A stretch of DNA of 64,000 nucleotides from Alcaligenaceae bacterium. Lineage in GTDB: Bacteria > Pseudomonadota > Gammaproteobacteria > Burkholderiales > Burkholderiaceae_B. Shown here one piece after another: positions 24,969 to 34,103 of the stretch. How positions within the stretch are numbered: position 1 is the first letter of the stretch; each line of letters opens with the position of its first letter. A program made the position numbers and the translations under genes. The DNA lies in NCBI GenBank assembly GCA_013416455.1, contig JACCES010000020.1, positions 1 through 64,000 of the forward strand, given 5' to 3'. The notes beneath the pieces are model-generated. The model did no database searches. It had not been told where the DNA came from and saw only the letters and a list, made by a program, of their open reading frames with translations.

Positions 24969-27900
24969 ATGTCACTGTCCTCATTGCTTGCCTCGGCGCA
25001 TCCCTTGGTAGCCGGCCACCTTGAAGCCACGGAAAGCCTGCCCGACAGCCATCCGGCACGTGTACTGTTCTTTTCCCTGTGCGACGGCAGCAGCCGCGCC
25101 TGGGTCTGCCACGCCGCCGGCGCCGACCTTGCCGAAGCCTGGAAGAACGGGGTGGTTCAATGCCAGCGGCTTGCGCAAACCCGCAAGCTCGATGTCCGCT
25201 GGCTGCGCATCGATTGGGTGACGGCGGTCGCGCCCGCCAGTCGGGCTGAACTGGACAAGAGCTTCCGCAGCACCAAGCGCAACTACTTCCGCTTCGGGCT
25301 GGCTTTCGATTCCCGGTTCAAGCATGCGTTCCTCGAACAGGAACTCAATGCCAATGCCATTCTCTACCCCGGCAGCGAAGTTGCCCACACCCAGTTCAAC
25401 GCCAGGAACTTCCCCGTGTATGCGGCACGCCGTTTTGGCAACGCCTTCCAGGCAGACTTGTCGGCGGACGCGCCCCTATGGCGATTCGCCACGGAAGGCC
25501 TGTTTCTCGCGGCTGACGACACGCTGGCGGGCTTGCCCGGTGGCGGCGCCCCGCAACGGCTCACCGCCCCGGTCGCGGGCAGCGGCTGGAAAACGCCGGC
25601 AACGCTCGACAGCGGCCGGCGCGCCATCCCGGAGCTCGATGCCGACAGCGTATATGCCCTCGTCAAGAGCAGTGCCGATTTCCTCGCCGGTCAGGTAAAA
25701 AAGAACGGGCAATTCATCTACGGCCATTTCCCCTGCTTCGGGCGCGAGATCCCGACTTACAACAGCCTGCGCCATGCCAGCTCGGTGTATTCCATGGTGG
25801 AAGCCTGGGAGCTCACGCGCGACGACACCCTGCTGGCCGCCATCCGGCGCGGCTTGGCTTACCTGACCGGCACACTGATCCGCCGCTATCCGCAAGCCAA
25901 CGGCGTCACGCTGGCCTACAACGTGGACATCGGCGGCGAAATCAAGCTGGGCGCCAACGCCGTGAGCCTGCTGGCCCTGGTCAAGTACGACGAACTGACC
26001 GGTGATACACGCCACCGCGCGCTCATGGAGGAACTCGCGCTGGGCATCGCCAGGATGCAGGACCCCGACAATGGCAGCTTCGTGCATGTGCTGAATGCCG
26101 AGGACCTGACCCTGAAGGAAGCCTTCCGCATCGTCTACTACGACGGCGAGGCCGCCTTCGGGCTGATGCGCCTTTACGGGCTGACCGGCGACCCCCGCTG
26201 GCTGGCCATCGTGGAACGCGCCTTCAATCATTTCATCGGCGCCAAACACTGGAAGCATCACGACCATTGGCTGTCCTATTGCGCCAATGAGCTCACCCTG
26301 CACAAGCCGGAGGAAAAGTACTTCCGCTTCGGCGTTCAGAATATCGCGGGCTACCTCAACTTCATCCAGACCCGCGAAACGACCTTCCCCACCCTGCTGG
26401 AACTCTCCATGGCTTTCCACAAGATGCTGGGACGCCTTGATCAACTGCCCGGCATGCGGCATGTACTTGAGGGCCTGGACATCGACAGGTTCTATCGCGC
26501 CCTGCACCACCGCGCCCATTACCTGCTGAATGGCTTCTTCTGGCCGGAATTCGCCATGTATTTCGCGAAGCCATCCACCATCGCGGGCAGCTTCTTCATC
26601 CGCCATCATTCTTTCCGGGTACGGATCGACGATGTCGAGCACTATCTTTCGGGCTACGTCGCCTATTGGAAGATGCTGAGGGACGGGCGGAAAACCCCCG
26701 AAGGGGCCGGATCGGCCGCCGGGACATCCGCCGGGATATCCGTCGAGCCTTCCGCCGGCGCCGCCGCGGCCGCCCCCGCCGAAGCCGCTGTCGATAACGC
26801 GGCGGGCGCCACGACGGAAGCATCCCCCGCCGAAAGACCCGCCGAATACGCCGGCATTGCGGCAGCGGCCTCGCCCTCTACTCGCCCACACGTTGTCTGG
26901 GGCGGCGATGTCAACCTGGGGCGCCGGCAGCACTACCGCAGCGCCGAGATAGGGGTGGATCACGTCCTCGATGTTCCCGCACTGAAGAATGCCGACCTGA
27001 GCATCATCAATCTTGAATGCGTGGTCACGCACAAGGGGGAGCAAGGCGTCCCCAAGGGCGAAGGCGGGCCCTTCTATTACCGCGCCCGCCCCGAAATGCT
27101 ACGGGTGCTGACAGCGGCCAATATAGATATTGTATCTACAGCAAATAATCATGGCGGGGATTACGGGCCTGAAGCCCTGCTGGATCAGGGCCGCTGGCTC
27201 GACGCCGTCGGCATCGGCCACGCCGGCAGCGGCAAGACCTTCCTGGATGCCCTGAAGCCCGTTTACCGGCGGGCCGGCGATCTGAATGTGGCCGTTTTCT
27301 CGCTGGATGCCACCATGCCCCGGTTCGGCGCCACGGACAAGCGCCCGGGAATAGCCTACCTGCCTATTTCCGACCCTCAGCGCTGGCTGACCCAGCTTGC
27401 GCCCCTGATCGCTACCGCCAGGAAATTCGCGCACGTCGTGCTTGTCGCCGTGCATTGGGGGCCGAACGGGGCGGCGGAACCGGGGCCGGCGGAAAAGGCG
27501 GTGGGCCGGGCGCTGATCGACGCGGGAGCCGACGCCGTACTGGGCGCTTCGGCCCACGTTCTGCAAGGCATCGAGCTCCATCTGGGGCGCCCCATCATCC
27601 ACGATGCCGGCGATCTGCTCTTCGACTCGGTGCGCGACGACCTGGGTGAAGGCGGGGTTTTCCGCCTGGAGCTGAGCGCCGATGGGGTGGAAAGCGTCGC
27701 GTTCGTGCCTGTGGGAATCGGCTTCGGCTTCAGCCGGCAGCTAGTAGGGGAAGCAGCGGTTGCGGCCAGCCGCCGCTACGCGGAAAAATGCGCCGCGCTG
27801 GGCAGCCATATGGCCGTCCAGGAATCCGGAGAAGGCCTGATCCGCCTGTCGCCGCCCTCCCGCCCGCACACTCGCGCCATGCCCGCCCCGCAAACCCGGT

Positions 27901-30806
27901 ACCGGCTCGATGCGCTGGATGCCGCCGATGGAAATGAGAACCCGGCGTGGCGGGTCACCGAGGTGCCGGAGGACGCCCGGATGTCACCGGTCCGGCTTGG
28001 CCCCCTCACTTTGCTGGGCGCGCGCGTATCTCCGCCGCGCATCGCCAAGAGGGAAATGCTTTGGGTGGAAACGTTCTGGAAAACCGATGAAGCCTTGAAC
28101 GAGGACCTGCGGCTGGACATACAGGCCGTACCGCTCCAACCCACACGCATGCCGCCCTGGGGCAGAGGCATGGATCACGACCCCTGCGACTGGAACCTGC
28201 CCACGTCGCGCTGGAAGTCGGGCGTCATCTACCGGGACTTCTATGGGCTGCGGCCGCCCTATCTCAAGAACTGGGAAAATATCGACCTGCAACTGACCGT
28301 CAATATTATCTCGGCAGGCATTCCTGCCCAGCCAGTACCCCTGCCGTTCGTCGTCCAGTTGGCGGTGCCCGGAAAAGAGCAGACATCTGCCGCCGCAGCT
28401 ACGGCAGTTCACACCTATCGCACGGAATTCCCTGACATTATCCACGCATGCCGGCCCGGGCAGACCTGGACGGCCGGGCAACTGGAAGCGGTGACCGGCG
28501 GAAAATGGCTGGTCAGGCCCCCGGAAGGCTGGTTCGTGCGCTCTGTCGTCAGGGGCTCCAGCCATATCTCACTCTTGCCCGCCCCTACGCTTTATGCGGC
28601 CTCCGACTTTGCCACACTGGCCCACCATGAGCAGTATTCGGACCCCGGGGAACGGGGCCGGCACAATTGGGATTCCCATGACGAACTGCGCAGACTGCAG
28701 GCCCGGCTGGCCGGCGCCATCGTAAGCCGCCCGGTTCAAGGACTGGCGGCGGATTTTCCGCTGCTGCAAGTACAGGACCCGATCAAGGCTCTCGTCGATC
28801 TGGGCACCGCCAGCCGGAAACGGCTCGACGGGCGGCTCGTGGCCATCACCGGCAGCTCAGGGAAAACGACCACCACCGGCATGTTCCGATCCGTCTTCGA
28901 CAGGCTGGGAAGCGTTTTTTCGACCTACGACAACTACAACTCCCGGGTCGGCATGATGCTCAACATGGCAAGCGTTCCCCGGGAAACGGAACTGGTGGTA
29001 TTGGAAGTGTCCGGTTCCGCGCTCACTGCACGCGCAAACGGGTACATCCGCATGCTGCGGCCTGACATCGCGATCATCACCAGCATCGCGGCGTCGCACC
29101 TCAAGCCGGGTATGTCCGTGCGCGACATCGCCATTCGCAAAGCGGCCATTTTCAAGGGCATGCAGGCCGGAGGCACTGCCATCGTCTGCCGGGACATCGA
29201 AAATTATGACTTGGTCACCGAACAGGCCGCCATCGCCGGCCTCAGACTCATCAGCTACGGCGAGCACCCCGATGCGGATATTGCATTGCGGGTCTACGAC
29301 CTCGATGCGATGTGGATTGAAGCGCGGGTATTCGGTCAGACCTTCTGCTACACGCTGGGCATTCCAGGCCGCCATAACGCCATCAACAGCCTGTCCTGCC
29401 TTGCCGTGGCGCATGAACTTGGCATCGGGCTGGAGTCGCTGCGGGCGGGGCTGTTGAGGACATCGCCCGAAAAGGGCCGTGGCATGACCCATCGGCTTAC
29501 CATCGAAAACAGGGACGTCTGCCTCATCGATGAAAGCTACAACGCCAACCCCGGCTCCATGGCGGCCGCACTCGGCACCTTCGCCGCCATGCAGGTCCCC
29601 GGCCGAAAGGTGGTGGTATTGGGCGACATGCTGGAACTGGGCGACGATGCCGAAAAACATCATGACGCCCTGCTGCCCGCCATCGACGCCTGCGCGCCCG
29701 CCACCATCTACCTGGTGGGGGAGCTCATGGCCCGACTTGCCCTGCCCCTGCGGGACAAAGGCCACGTCTGCCATACCCGCGACACGGTGACGCCTCTTAT
29801 CAAGGACCTGCCCCGAGAACTGGAAAACGGCGACACCGTTTTGCTGAAGGCGTCCAACGGCATGCAGCTGCACATGCTGGTCAAGAATCTCTTGACCCCT
29901 TCCAACCGACCCCGACCTCCATCCTTTTCATCGCCACATGGCTCGCACGAAGCGCCGGCGGGTGCCGACAGGGTAGTGGTTGCGATAGTGTCCGACGGAC
30001 GAGTGTTGCGGATTTTGCTTTCGGAAGGAGGGGAACTGAACTGCGTTCCCGCTTCAACGATAAAACTGTTGTCTTCAATGGTCGCCGTCCAATGGGCGGA
30101 GGCGGAATCGATGTGTCTAGGGGAAACCATTCAAGTGCTCCCAGGCGATGCGACATCCGGCAGCGGCAACAATCTGAAGCCGGGGGATGTCCTGACGCTG
30201 CATGACCTGTTGGTCGATATGCTGCTTCCTTCCAGCAATATTGCGGCGACGGTGGTCGCCCGCGTAATAGGGACAAGAATACTCGCACATGAAGGCCGGC
30301 TGTCCTGCACAGTCTCAGAGGCCGTTGCGAGATTTGTCGAGGAAATGAACTCAACCGCCACCCGGCTGGGGCTGACTCACAGCGTGTTCGTCAACCCGCA
30401 TGGACTGACTGCCAGGAATCAGTCCACGCCAAATGACATGATGAAAATCGCGGCGGCGTTTGCACATGACGAGATACTGTCTCGCATATGGTCGATGGGA
30501 TCATATGAAATCAGGATTTCCGGCCCGAATGCGAGAACGATCACCATTGAATCCACAGTTACCTCGCTTTCCAATAACGAACCGGGGCTGGTCGGCGGAA
30601 AAACCGGCACCCTTGAGCGTGGCAACTGGAATAATCTGATCTGCGAATACCGGGCACCCGATGGCGCCCGTGTCTGCGTTTGCGTATTCGGAGCGGCGTC
30701 GGAGTCCAGCCGTTTTGATGATGCAAGAAACCGATTCCTGGCAGCCATGAAAAACCCTGTCCGGCCCCCCACGGAACTCATGGAAAGCGCAGGGCCTGTT
30801 CACTGA
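24969..30806 (+). CDS. Giant fusion: toroid-like + CapA + MurF-like ligase + D,D-carboxypeptidase (S11) domains
   Basis: 1945 residues, paralogous to the 16429-22749 product over the first ~1640. Domains: ~1-150 unknown; ~220-574 helical toroid (GQFIYGHFPCFGREIPTYNS); ~575-637 Ala/Pro/Gly linker; ~640-925 CapA (GGDVNLGR, NNHGGDYGPEALL, GASAHVLQG); ~998-1140 beta-rich; ~1160-1290 MurF N-domain-like; ~1292-1640 MurF-like ligase with a full motif set (ITGSSGKTTT, VLEVSGSA, ASHLKPG, RKAAIF, DESYNANPGSM, LGDMLELGD); ~1667-1935 S11 serine peptidase with S1696-T-I-K1699, S1755-S-N and K1878-T-G. MurF normally adds D-Ala-D-Ala and S11 enzymes remove terminal D-Ala, so both ends of this chain suggest Ala-amide chemistry. 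Mur ligases need cytoplasmic ATP while S11 enzymes are normally periplasmic; no signal peptide or membrane helix is visible. Confidence 0.87.
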   Translation: MSLSSLLASAHPLVAGHLEATESLPDSHPARVLFFSLCDGSSRAWVCHAAGADLAEAWKNGVVQCQRLAQTRKLDVRWLRIDWVTAVAPASRAELDKSFRSTKRNYFRFGLAFDSRFKHAFLEQELNANAILYPGSEVAHTQFNARNFPVYAARRFGNAFQADLSADAPLWRFATEGLFLAADDTLAGLPGGGAPQRLTAPVAGSGWKTPATLDSGRRAIPELDADSVYALVKSSADFLAGQVKKNGQFIYGHFPCFGREIPTYNSLRHASSVYSMVEAWELTRDDTLLAAIRRGLAYLTGTLIRRYPQANGVTLAYNVDIGGEIKLGANAVSLLALVKYDELTGDTRHRALMEELALGIARMQDPDNGSFVHVLNAEDLTLKEAFRIVYYDGEAAFGLMRLYGLTGDPRWLAIVERAFNHFIGAKHWKHHDHWLSYCANELTLHKPEEKYFRFGVQNIAGYLNFIQTRETTFPTLLELSMAFHKMLGRLDQLPGMRHVLEGLDIDRFYRALHHRAHYLLNGFFWPEFAMYFAKPSTIAGSFFIRHHSFRVRIDDVEHYLSGYVAYWKMLRDGRKTPEGAGSAAGTSAGISVEPSAGAAAAAPAEAAVDNAAGATTEASPAERPAEYAGIAAAASPSTRPHVVWGGDVNLGRRQHYRSAEIGVDHVLDVPALKNADLSIINLECVVTHKGEQGVPKGEGGPFYYRARPEMLRVLTAANIDIVSTANNHGGDYGPEALLDQGRWLDAVGIGHAGSGKTFLDALKPVYRRAGDLNVAVFSLDATMPRFGATDKRPGIAYLPISDPQRWLTQLAPLIATARKFAHVVLVAVHWGPNGAAEPGPAEKAVGRALIDAGADAVLGASAHVLQGIELHLGRPIIHDAGDLLFDSVRDDLGEGGVFRLELSADGVESVAFVPVGIGFGFSRQLVGEAAVAASRRYAEKCAALGSHMAVQESGEGLIRLSPPSRPHTRAMPAPQTRYRLDALDAADGNENPAWRVTEVPEDARMSPVRLGPLTLLGARVSPPRIAKREMLWVETFWKTDEALNEDLRLDIQAVPLQPTRMPPWGRGMDHDPCDWNLPTSRWKSGVIYRDFYGLRPPYLKNWENIDLQLTVNIISAGIPAQPVPLPFVVQLAVPGKEQTSAAAATAVHTYRTEFPDIIHACRPGQTWTAGQLEAVTGGKWLVRPPEGWFVRSVVRGSSHISLLPAPTLYAASDFATLAHHEQYSDPGERGRHNWDSHDELRRLQARLAGAIVSRPVQGLAADFPLLQVQDPIKALVDLGTASRKRLDGRLVAITGSSGKTTTTGMFRSVFDRLGSVFSTYDNYNSRVGMMLNMASVPRETELVVLEVSGSALTARANGYIRMLRPDIAIITSIAASHLKPGMSVRDIAIRKAAIFKGMQAGGTAIVCRDIENYDLVTEQAAIAGLRLISYGEHPDADIALRVYDLDAMWIEARVFGQTFCYTLGIPGRHNAINSLSCLAVAHELGIGLESLRAGLLRTSPEKGRGMTHRLTIENRDVCLIDESYNANPGSMAAALGTFAAMQVPGRKVVVLGDMLELGDDAEKHHDALLPAIDACAPATIYLVGELMARLALPLRDKGHVCHTRDTVTPLIKDLPRELENGDTVLLKASNGMQLHMLVKNLLTPSNRPRPPSFSSPHGSHEAPAGADRVVVAIVSDGRVLRILLSEGGELNCVPASTIKLLSSMVAVQWAEAESMCLGETIQVLPGDATSGSGNNLKPGDVLTLHDLLVDMLLPSSNIAATVVARVIGTRILAHEGRLSCTVSEAVARFVEEMNSTATRLGLTHSVFVNPHGLTARNQSTPNDMMKIAAAFAHDEILSRIWSMGSYEIRISGPNARTITIESTVTSLSNNEPGLVGGKTGTLERGNWNNLICEYRAPDGARVCVCVFGAASESSRFDDARNRFLAAMKNPVRPPTELMESAGPVH

Positions 30807-31100
30807 CGACTGACCGGCCCGCAGGCCGCAAGGTGAGCCAGGCCGGCGCCCCTTCCATCTCATTTCAAGATGGATCTATCGTTATTTATCACTCCTTGAG
30901 CCAGACAGCCCGAATCTACAATGAATCGGGCGACATGTCGGCCACGGCACCGGGCCAACGCAGCCCATTGCATCCGGGCCCGACACGCTTCGCGCCTGTG
31001 GCAGGCGGCCGCGGCGGCAAAGAACCGATCGCGGCGGCCCGCCTGGATGATGGACGCATTCAATAAGGGGACAACCCCATTACAAAGGACAGGAGACCAC
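30807..31100. other. Intergenic, no gene seen
   Basis: About 290 bp between the CapA-Mur-S11 gene and the TctC-type gene. An in-frame extension of the latter from 30921 lacks a signal peptide and ribosome site. An AT-rich stretch near 30870-30920 may carry a promoter, but I see no clear -35/-10 pair. Confidence 0.4.
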
Positions 31101-32105
31101 ATGCCTATCATTTCCACGACTCGCAGACTGCTGCTCACCTTGGCCCTGGGTTCCGTTGCGTGCGCCGCGTTTGCGCAACACGCCCGGGCCGCCGCTCCGG
31201 CGGCATCAACGCTGCCGGGCGCCATCACGCTCGTGGTTCCGCAGGCCCCGGGGGGGTCGAACGACACCATGGCGCGCGCCCTGGCCGCCCGCCTCTCGAA
31301 GGTCGTGGACTCCAGCGTGATCGTCCACAACAGGCCTGGCGCCAATGGCAATCTGGGTTCCGCCTGGGTGGCGGAATCCGCCCCGAAAGACGGCAGTGTA
31401 TGGCTGGTGACGGTCAACAGCACCATGACCATCAACCCCTTCCTGTATGACAAGACCGGCTTTGATCCGGTGGCGGATTTCTCGCCGGTGGCCGGCGTGG
31501 CCGTCGTCCCGCACGTTCTGCTTACCCGGCCCGATGTGCCGGCCGGCTCGATGGCCGACGTTCTCGAACTGGCGCGCAAAGAGCCGGGCAAGTACACCTT
31601 CGGTTCGTCGGGGAACGGAACCTTCTCCCATCTGCTGATGGAACAGATGAAGCACAGCCAGAGCGTCGACCTCACCCACGTTCCATACAAAGGCGTGGCG
31701 CCGGCACTGACAGACCTTATCGGGGGCCAGCTGCACTATGTGATCAGCACGGTGCCGGCCGCCATGCCGTTCATTACGAGCGGCCAACTCAAACCCATCT
31801 CCGTCACCTCCCTGGCTCCATCCAAGGCCCTGCCCGACGTTCCATTGGCGGATGACACGGTTCCCGGCATGGTGGGCGAATTGTGGGTGGCGCTCTACGC
31901 TCCGCGCGGCACGCCCGACGAACTGATCAGCCAGATGCACGAGGCGGTTCAGAAGGTGCACGCCATGCCGGACATGCAGACCACCCTGGAAGCGCAAGGC
32001 GCGATGCCCATGCTTGCGGGCCCCGACGAAATCAACAGCCTGACCACCACAGAAATGGAACGCTGGGGGCCCATCGTGAAAAGCTCCGGCATGCGCATTG
32101 ACTGA
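31101..32105 (+). CDS. TctC/Bug-family periplasmic solute-binding protein
   Basis: 334 residues from the ATG at 31101, preceded by AGGAGA. Signal peptide MPIISTTRRLLLTLALGSVA ... AFA-QHARA. Bug hallmarks are ITLVVPQAPGGSNDTMARAL near the mature N-terminus, VHNRPGANGNLGSAWVAESA, the mid-protein FGSSGNGTFSHLLMEQMK and VPYKGVAPALTDLIGGQLHY. These proteins bind carboxylates and usually feed tripartite tricarboxylate transporters; no TctA/TctB genes are nearby. With LysR, CitE-like lyase and CoA transferase genes following, a dicarboxylate or hydroxy-dicarboxylate ligand is likely. Confidence 0.88.
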   Translation: MPIISTTRRLLLTLALGSVACAAFAQHARAAAPAASTLPGAITLVVPQAPGGSNDTMARALAARLSKVVDSSVIVHNRPGANGNLGSAWVAESAPKDGSVWLVTVNSTMTINPFLYDKTGFDPVADFSPVAGVAVVPHVLLTRPDVPAGSMADVLELARKEPGKYTFGSSGNGTFSHLLMEQMKHSQSVDLTHVPYKGVAPALTDLIGGQLHYVISTVPAAMPFITSGQLKPISVTSLAPSKALPDVPLADDTVPGMVGELWVALYAPRGTPDELISQMHEAVQKVHAMPDMQTTLEAQGAMPMLAGPDEINSLTTTEMERWGPIVKSSGMRID

Positions 32106-32167
32106 TACACCATGTCGATACGGCCCATATTGCCGTCGGCGGGCCGATGGCGGAAGATGATGCCCTG

Positions 32168-33109
32168 ATGGAACTGCGTCAGCTTCGATACTTCATCGCC
32201 GCCGTGGAGGCCGGGAGCATCACCGCGGCCGCCCGCAAGCTCCATGTGGTCCAGTCGGCCGTCAGCCGCCAGATAGCGAATCTGGAGCGCGAGCTTGGGG
32301 TCGACCTGTTCCTGCGCGACAAGAGCGGTGTGCAGCTGACGGATGCCGGGCGGGTTCTCTACCGCCATGCGCTCGCCGCCACCAAGCACGTCGAAGCGGC
32401 GCGTTCCGGCATCCACGAGATGGGAAGCGAGATCCGGGGGCAGGTCAGTTTCGGCATTCCCCACAGCATTGCGGTCATTCTGGGGCTGCCATTGCTGCGG
32501 GCGGTGCGCAGCGAACTGCCTCTGGTGGAGTTCACGCTTGTGGAAGGAATGAGCGGGATGCTTGCCGAACAGTTGGTCTCCGGCCGGCTCGATATGTCGA
32601 TACTCTTTGAAATCGACGCGCTGCGCGGGTTCGAGTGCCAGCCGCTGGTATCGGAGCGGCTGCATTTCGTTTCCGCCGACCCGGCGCTTCGCGAGCGCCT
32701 CGCCGGCGCCGCGGCCATCAGCGTGGTGGATGTCCTCGATCGCCCGCTGATACTGCCCCCCAAACCGAATGGAATACGGATGCTGATGGAACGCCAGGTA
32801 TTGCGCTCGGGCCTGTCCATGCGTGTGATCGCGAACCTCACCGGAGTCCACACCATGCTTGCCGCCGTCAAGGCGGGGCTGGGCGATTCGGTGGTGATGG
32901 CCGCGAACCCCGAATTCGCTGGTTACGACAAGGATCTCCTGGCGCTGCCCATTGCCGATCCGGAGATAGAACGGCCCGCGGCCCTGTACCAGGCCGAAAG
33001 CTTCGCCCCGACCCTGGCGACCGCCGGCGTTCGCGACATCGCCCTGCGGCTCGTCAGGGATTTTCTGGATACCGGCAAATGGACCGGGGCCCGGTCCCTG
33101 ATGCCTTGA
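32168..33109 (+). CDS. LysR-family transcriptional regulator
   Basis: 313 residues from the ATG at 32168, which gives the usual LysR N-terminus MELRQLRYFIAAVEAGSITA; an in-frame ATG seven codons upstream is possible. The winged helix-turn-helix spans residues 1-60 (AARKLHVVQSAVSRQIANLE), followed by the linker helix and a two-lobed effector domain (GQVSFGIPHSIAVILGLPLL onwards). It lies 62 bp after the TctC-type gene and before the CitE-like and CoA-transferase genes, all in the same direction, so it is embedded in the cluster it probably regulates. The effector is likely the imported acid or its CoA ester. Confidence 0.87.
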   Translation: MELRQLRYFIAAVEAGSITAAARKLHVVQSAVSRQIANLERELGVDLFLRDKSGVQLTDAGRVLYRHALAATKHVEAARSGIHEMGSEIRGQVSFGIPHSIAVILGLPLLRAVRSELPLVEFTLVEGMSGMLAEQLVSGRLDMSILFEIDALRGFECQPLVSERLHFVSADPALRERLAGAAAISVVDVLDRPLILPPKPNGIRMLMERQVLRSGLSMRVIANLTGVHTMLAAVKAGLGDSVVMAANPEFAGYDKDLLALPIADPEIERPAALYQAESFAPTLATAGVRDIALRLVRDFLDTGKWTGARSLMP

Positions 33110-33194
33110 CCGTGTGGGGGACGCCGCTGCGCAGGCGCTGCGGCACCGGTATGCCACTGTTTCGATTCTTTGAACGATTGCCTGGGAGAACTGC

Positions 33195-34082
33195 GTGCAC
33201 CCCGCTACATTTGAACCCCGCTCCATCCTGTTCGTTCCCGCCGATGCGGACGCCTTCATCGAAAAAGCCGGGCTTCGGGGCGCGGACGTCATCGTCCTGG
33301 ACCTGGAAGACGGCGTGGCCCCGTCGGCAAAGGAAGCTGCGCGAGCCGCGCTCGGGCACGCGGCGGCTCATCTGCGCGCCGCTGGCGCTTGCGTATTCGT
33401 CCGCTTGAACAACGTTCCCGGCCTGCTGGCCCGGGACCTCAAGGCCGCCGTTTCCTGCGGCGCCGACGGCGTGGTGATCCCCAAGGTCGAAACCGCGGCG
33501 CAGCTCGTCCAGCTCGATGCGGATCTGGCCGGCGAGGAAAGTGTCTCAGGCCGCAAACCGGGAACATTGCGCGTACTGGCCCTGATCGAGACACCTCTCG
33601 GGGTTTCCAATGCCTTCGACATTGCCAAGGCCTCACCCCGCCTGGCGGCCATGTGTTTCGGCTCCGAGGATTTTGCCGCCGCAATGGGCGTGGACCCATC
33701 GCCCGGTTCGCTTTCCTGGCCGGCACAGGCTGTGGCCATCGCAGCATCGGCGGCCGGCGTACTGCCGCTCGGCCTGCCCGGCTCGGTGGGCAACTTCACC
33801 GACCTGGCCGCCTACCGGCAGGTCGTCGATCACGCCAAGGTCCTGGGTCTGCGCGGCGCAACCTGCATCCATCCGGCCCAGGTTCCCGTCCTGAACGAGG
33901 TCTTCGGCGGCACCCGCGAAGAAGCGGACGAGGCGCAGCGCCTGCTCGCCGCGTTCGATGCCGCGGTCGCGGCGGGCAAGGGCGCCATCGCGCTGGATGG
34001 CCGCATGATCGACGAACCGATCGCAAACCGCGCCCGGCGGCTGCTTGAGCGGTACCACCGCTTCAATCCTGTTTCCTCCTGA
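33195..34082 (+). CDS. CitE-like HpcH/HpaI aldolase (malyl- or citramalyl-CoA lyase type)
   Basis: 295 residues, GTG start with GGGAGA 6 bp upstream. TIM-barrel lyase of the citrate-lyase beta family: RSILFVPADADAFIEKAGLR, VIVLDLEDGVAPSAKEAARA, VRLNNV, the metal-binding Glu in LALIETPLGVSNAF and Asp in CFGSEDFAAAMGVD, and C-terminal ATCIHPAQVPVLNEVF. Stand-alone CitE-like proteins cleave malyl-CoA, methylmalyl-CoA or citramalyl-CoA to acetyl- or propionyl-CoA plus a 2-oxo acid. The adjacent family III CoA transferase would make the CoA ester. Which ester cannot be decided. Confidence 0.85.
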   Translation: MHPATFEPRSILFVPADADAFIEKAGLRGADVIVLDLEDGVAPSAKEAARAALGHAAAHLRAAGACVFVRLNNVPGLLARDLKAAVSCGADGVVIPKVETAAQLVQLDADLAGEESVSGRKPGTLRVLALIETPLGVSNAFDIAKASPRLAAMCFGSEDFAAAMGVDPSPGSLSWPAQAVAIAASAAGVLPLGLPGSVGNFTDLAAYRQVVDHAKVLGLRGATCIHPAQVPVLNEVFGGTREEADEAQRLLAAFDAAVAAGKGAIALDGRMIDEPIANRARRLLERYHRFNPVSS

Positions 34083-34103
34083 TATCAACCGGACAGAATT
34101 CCC

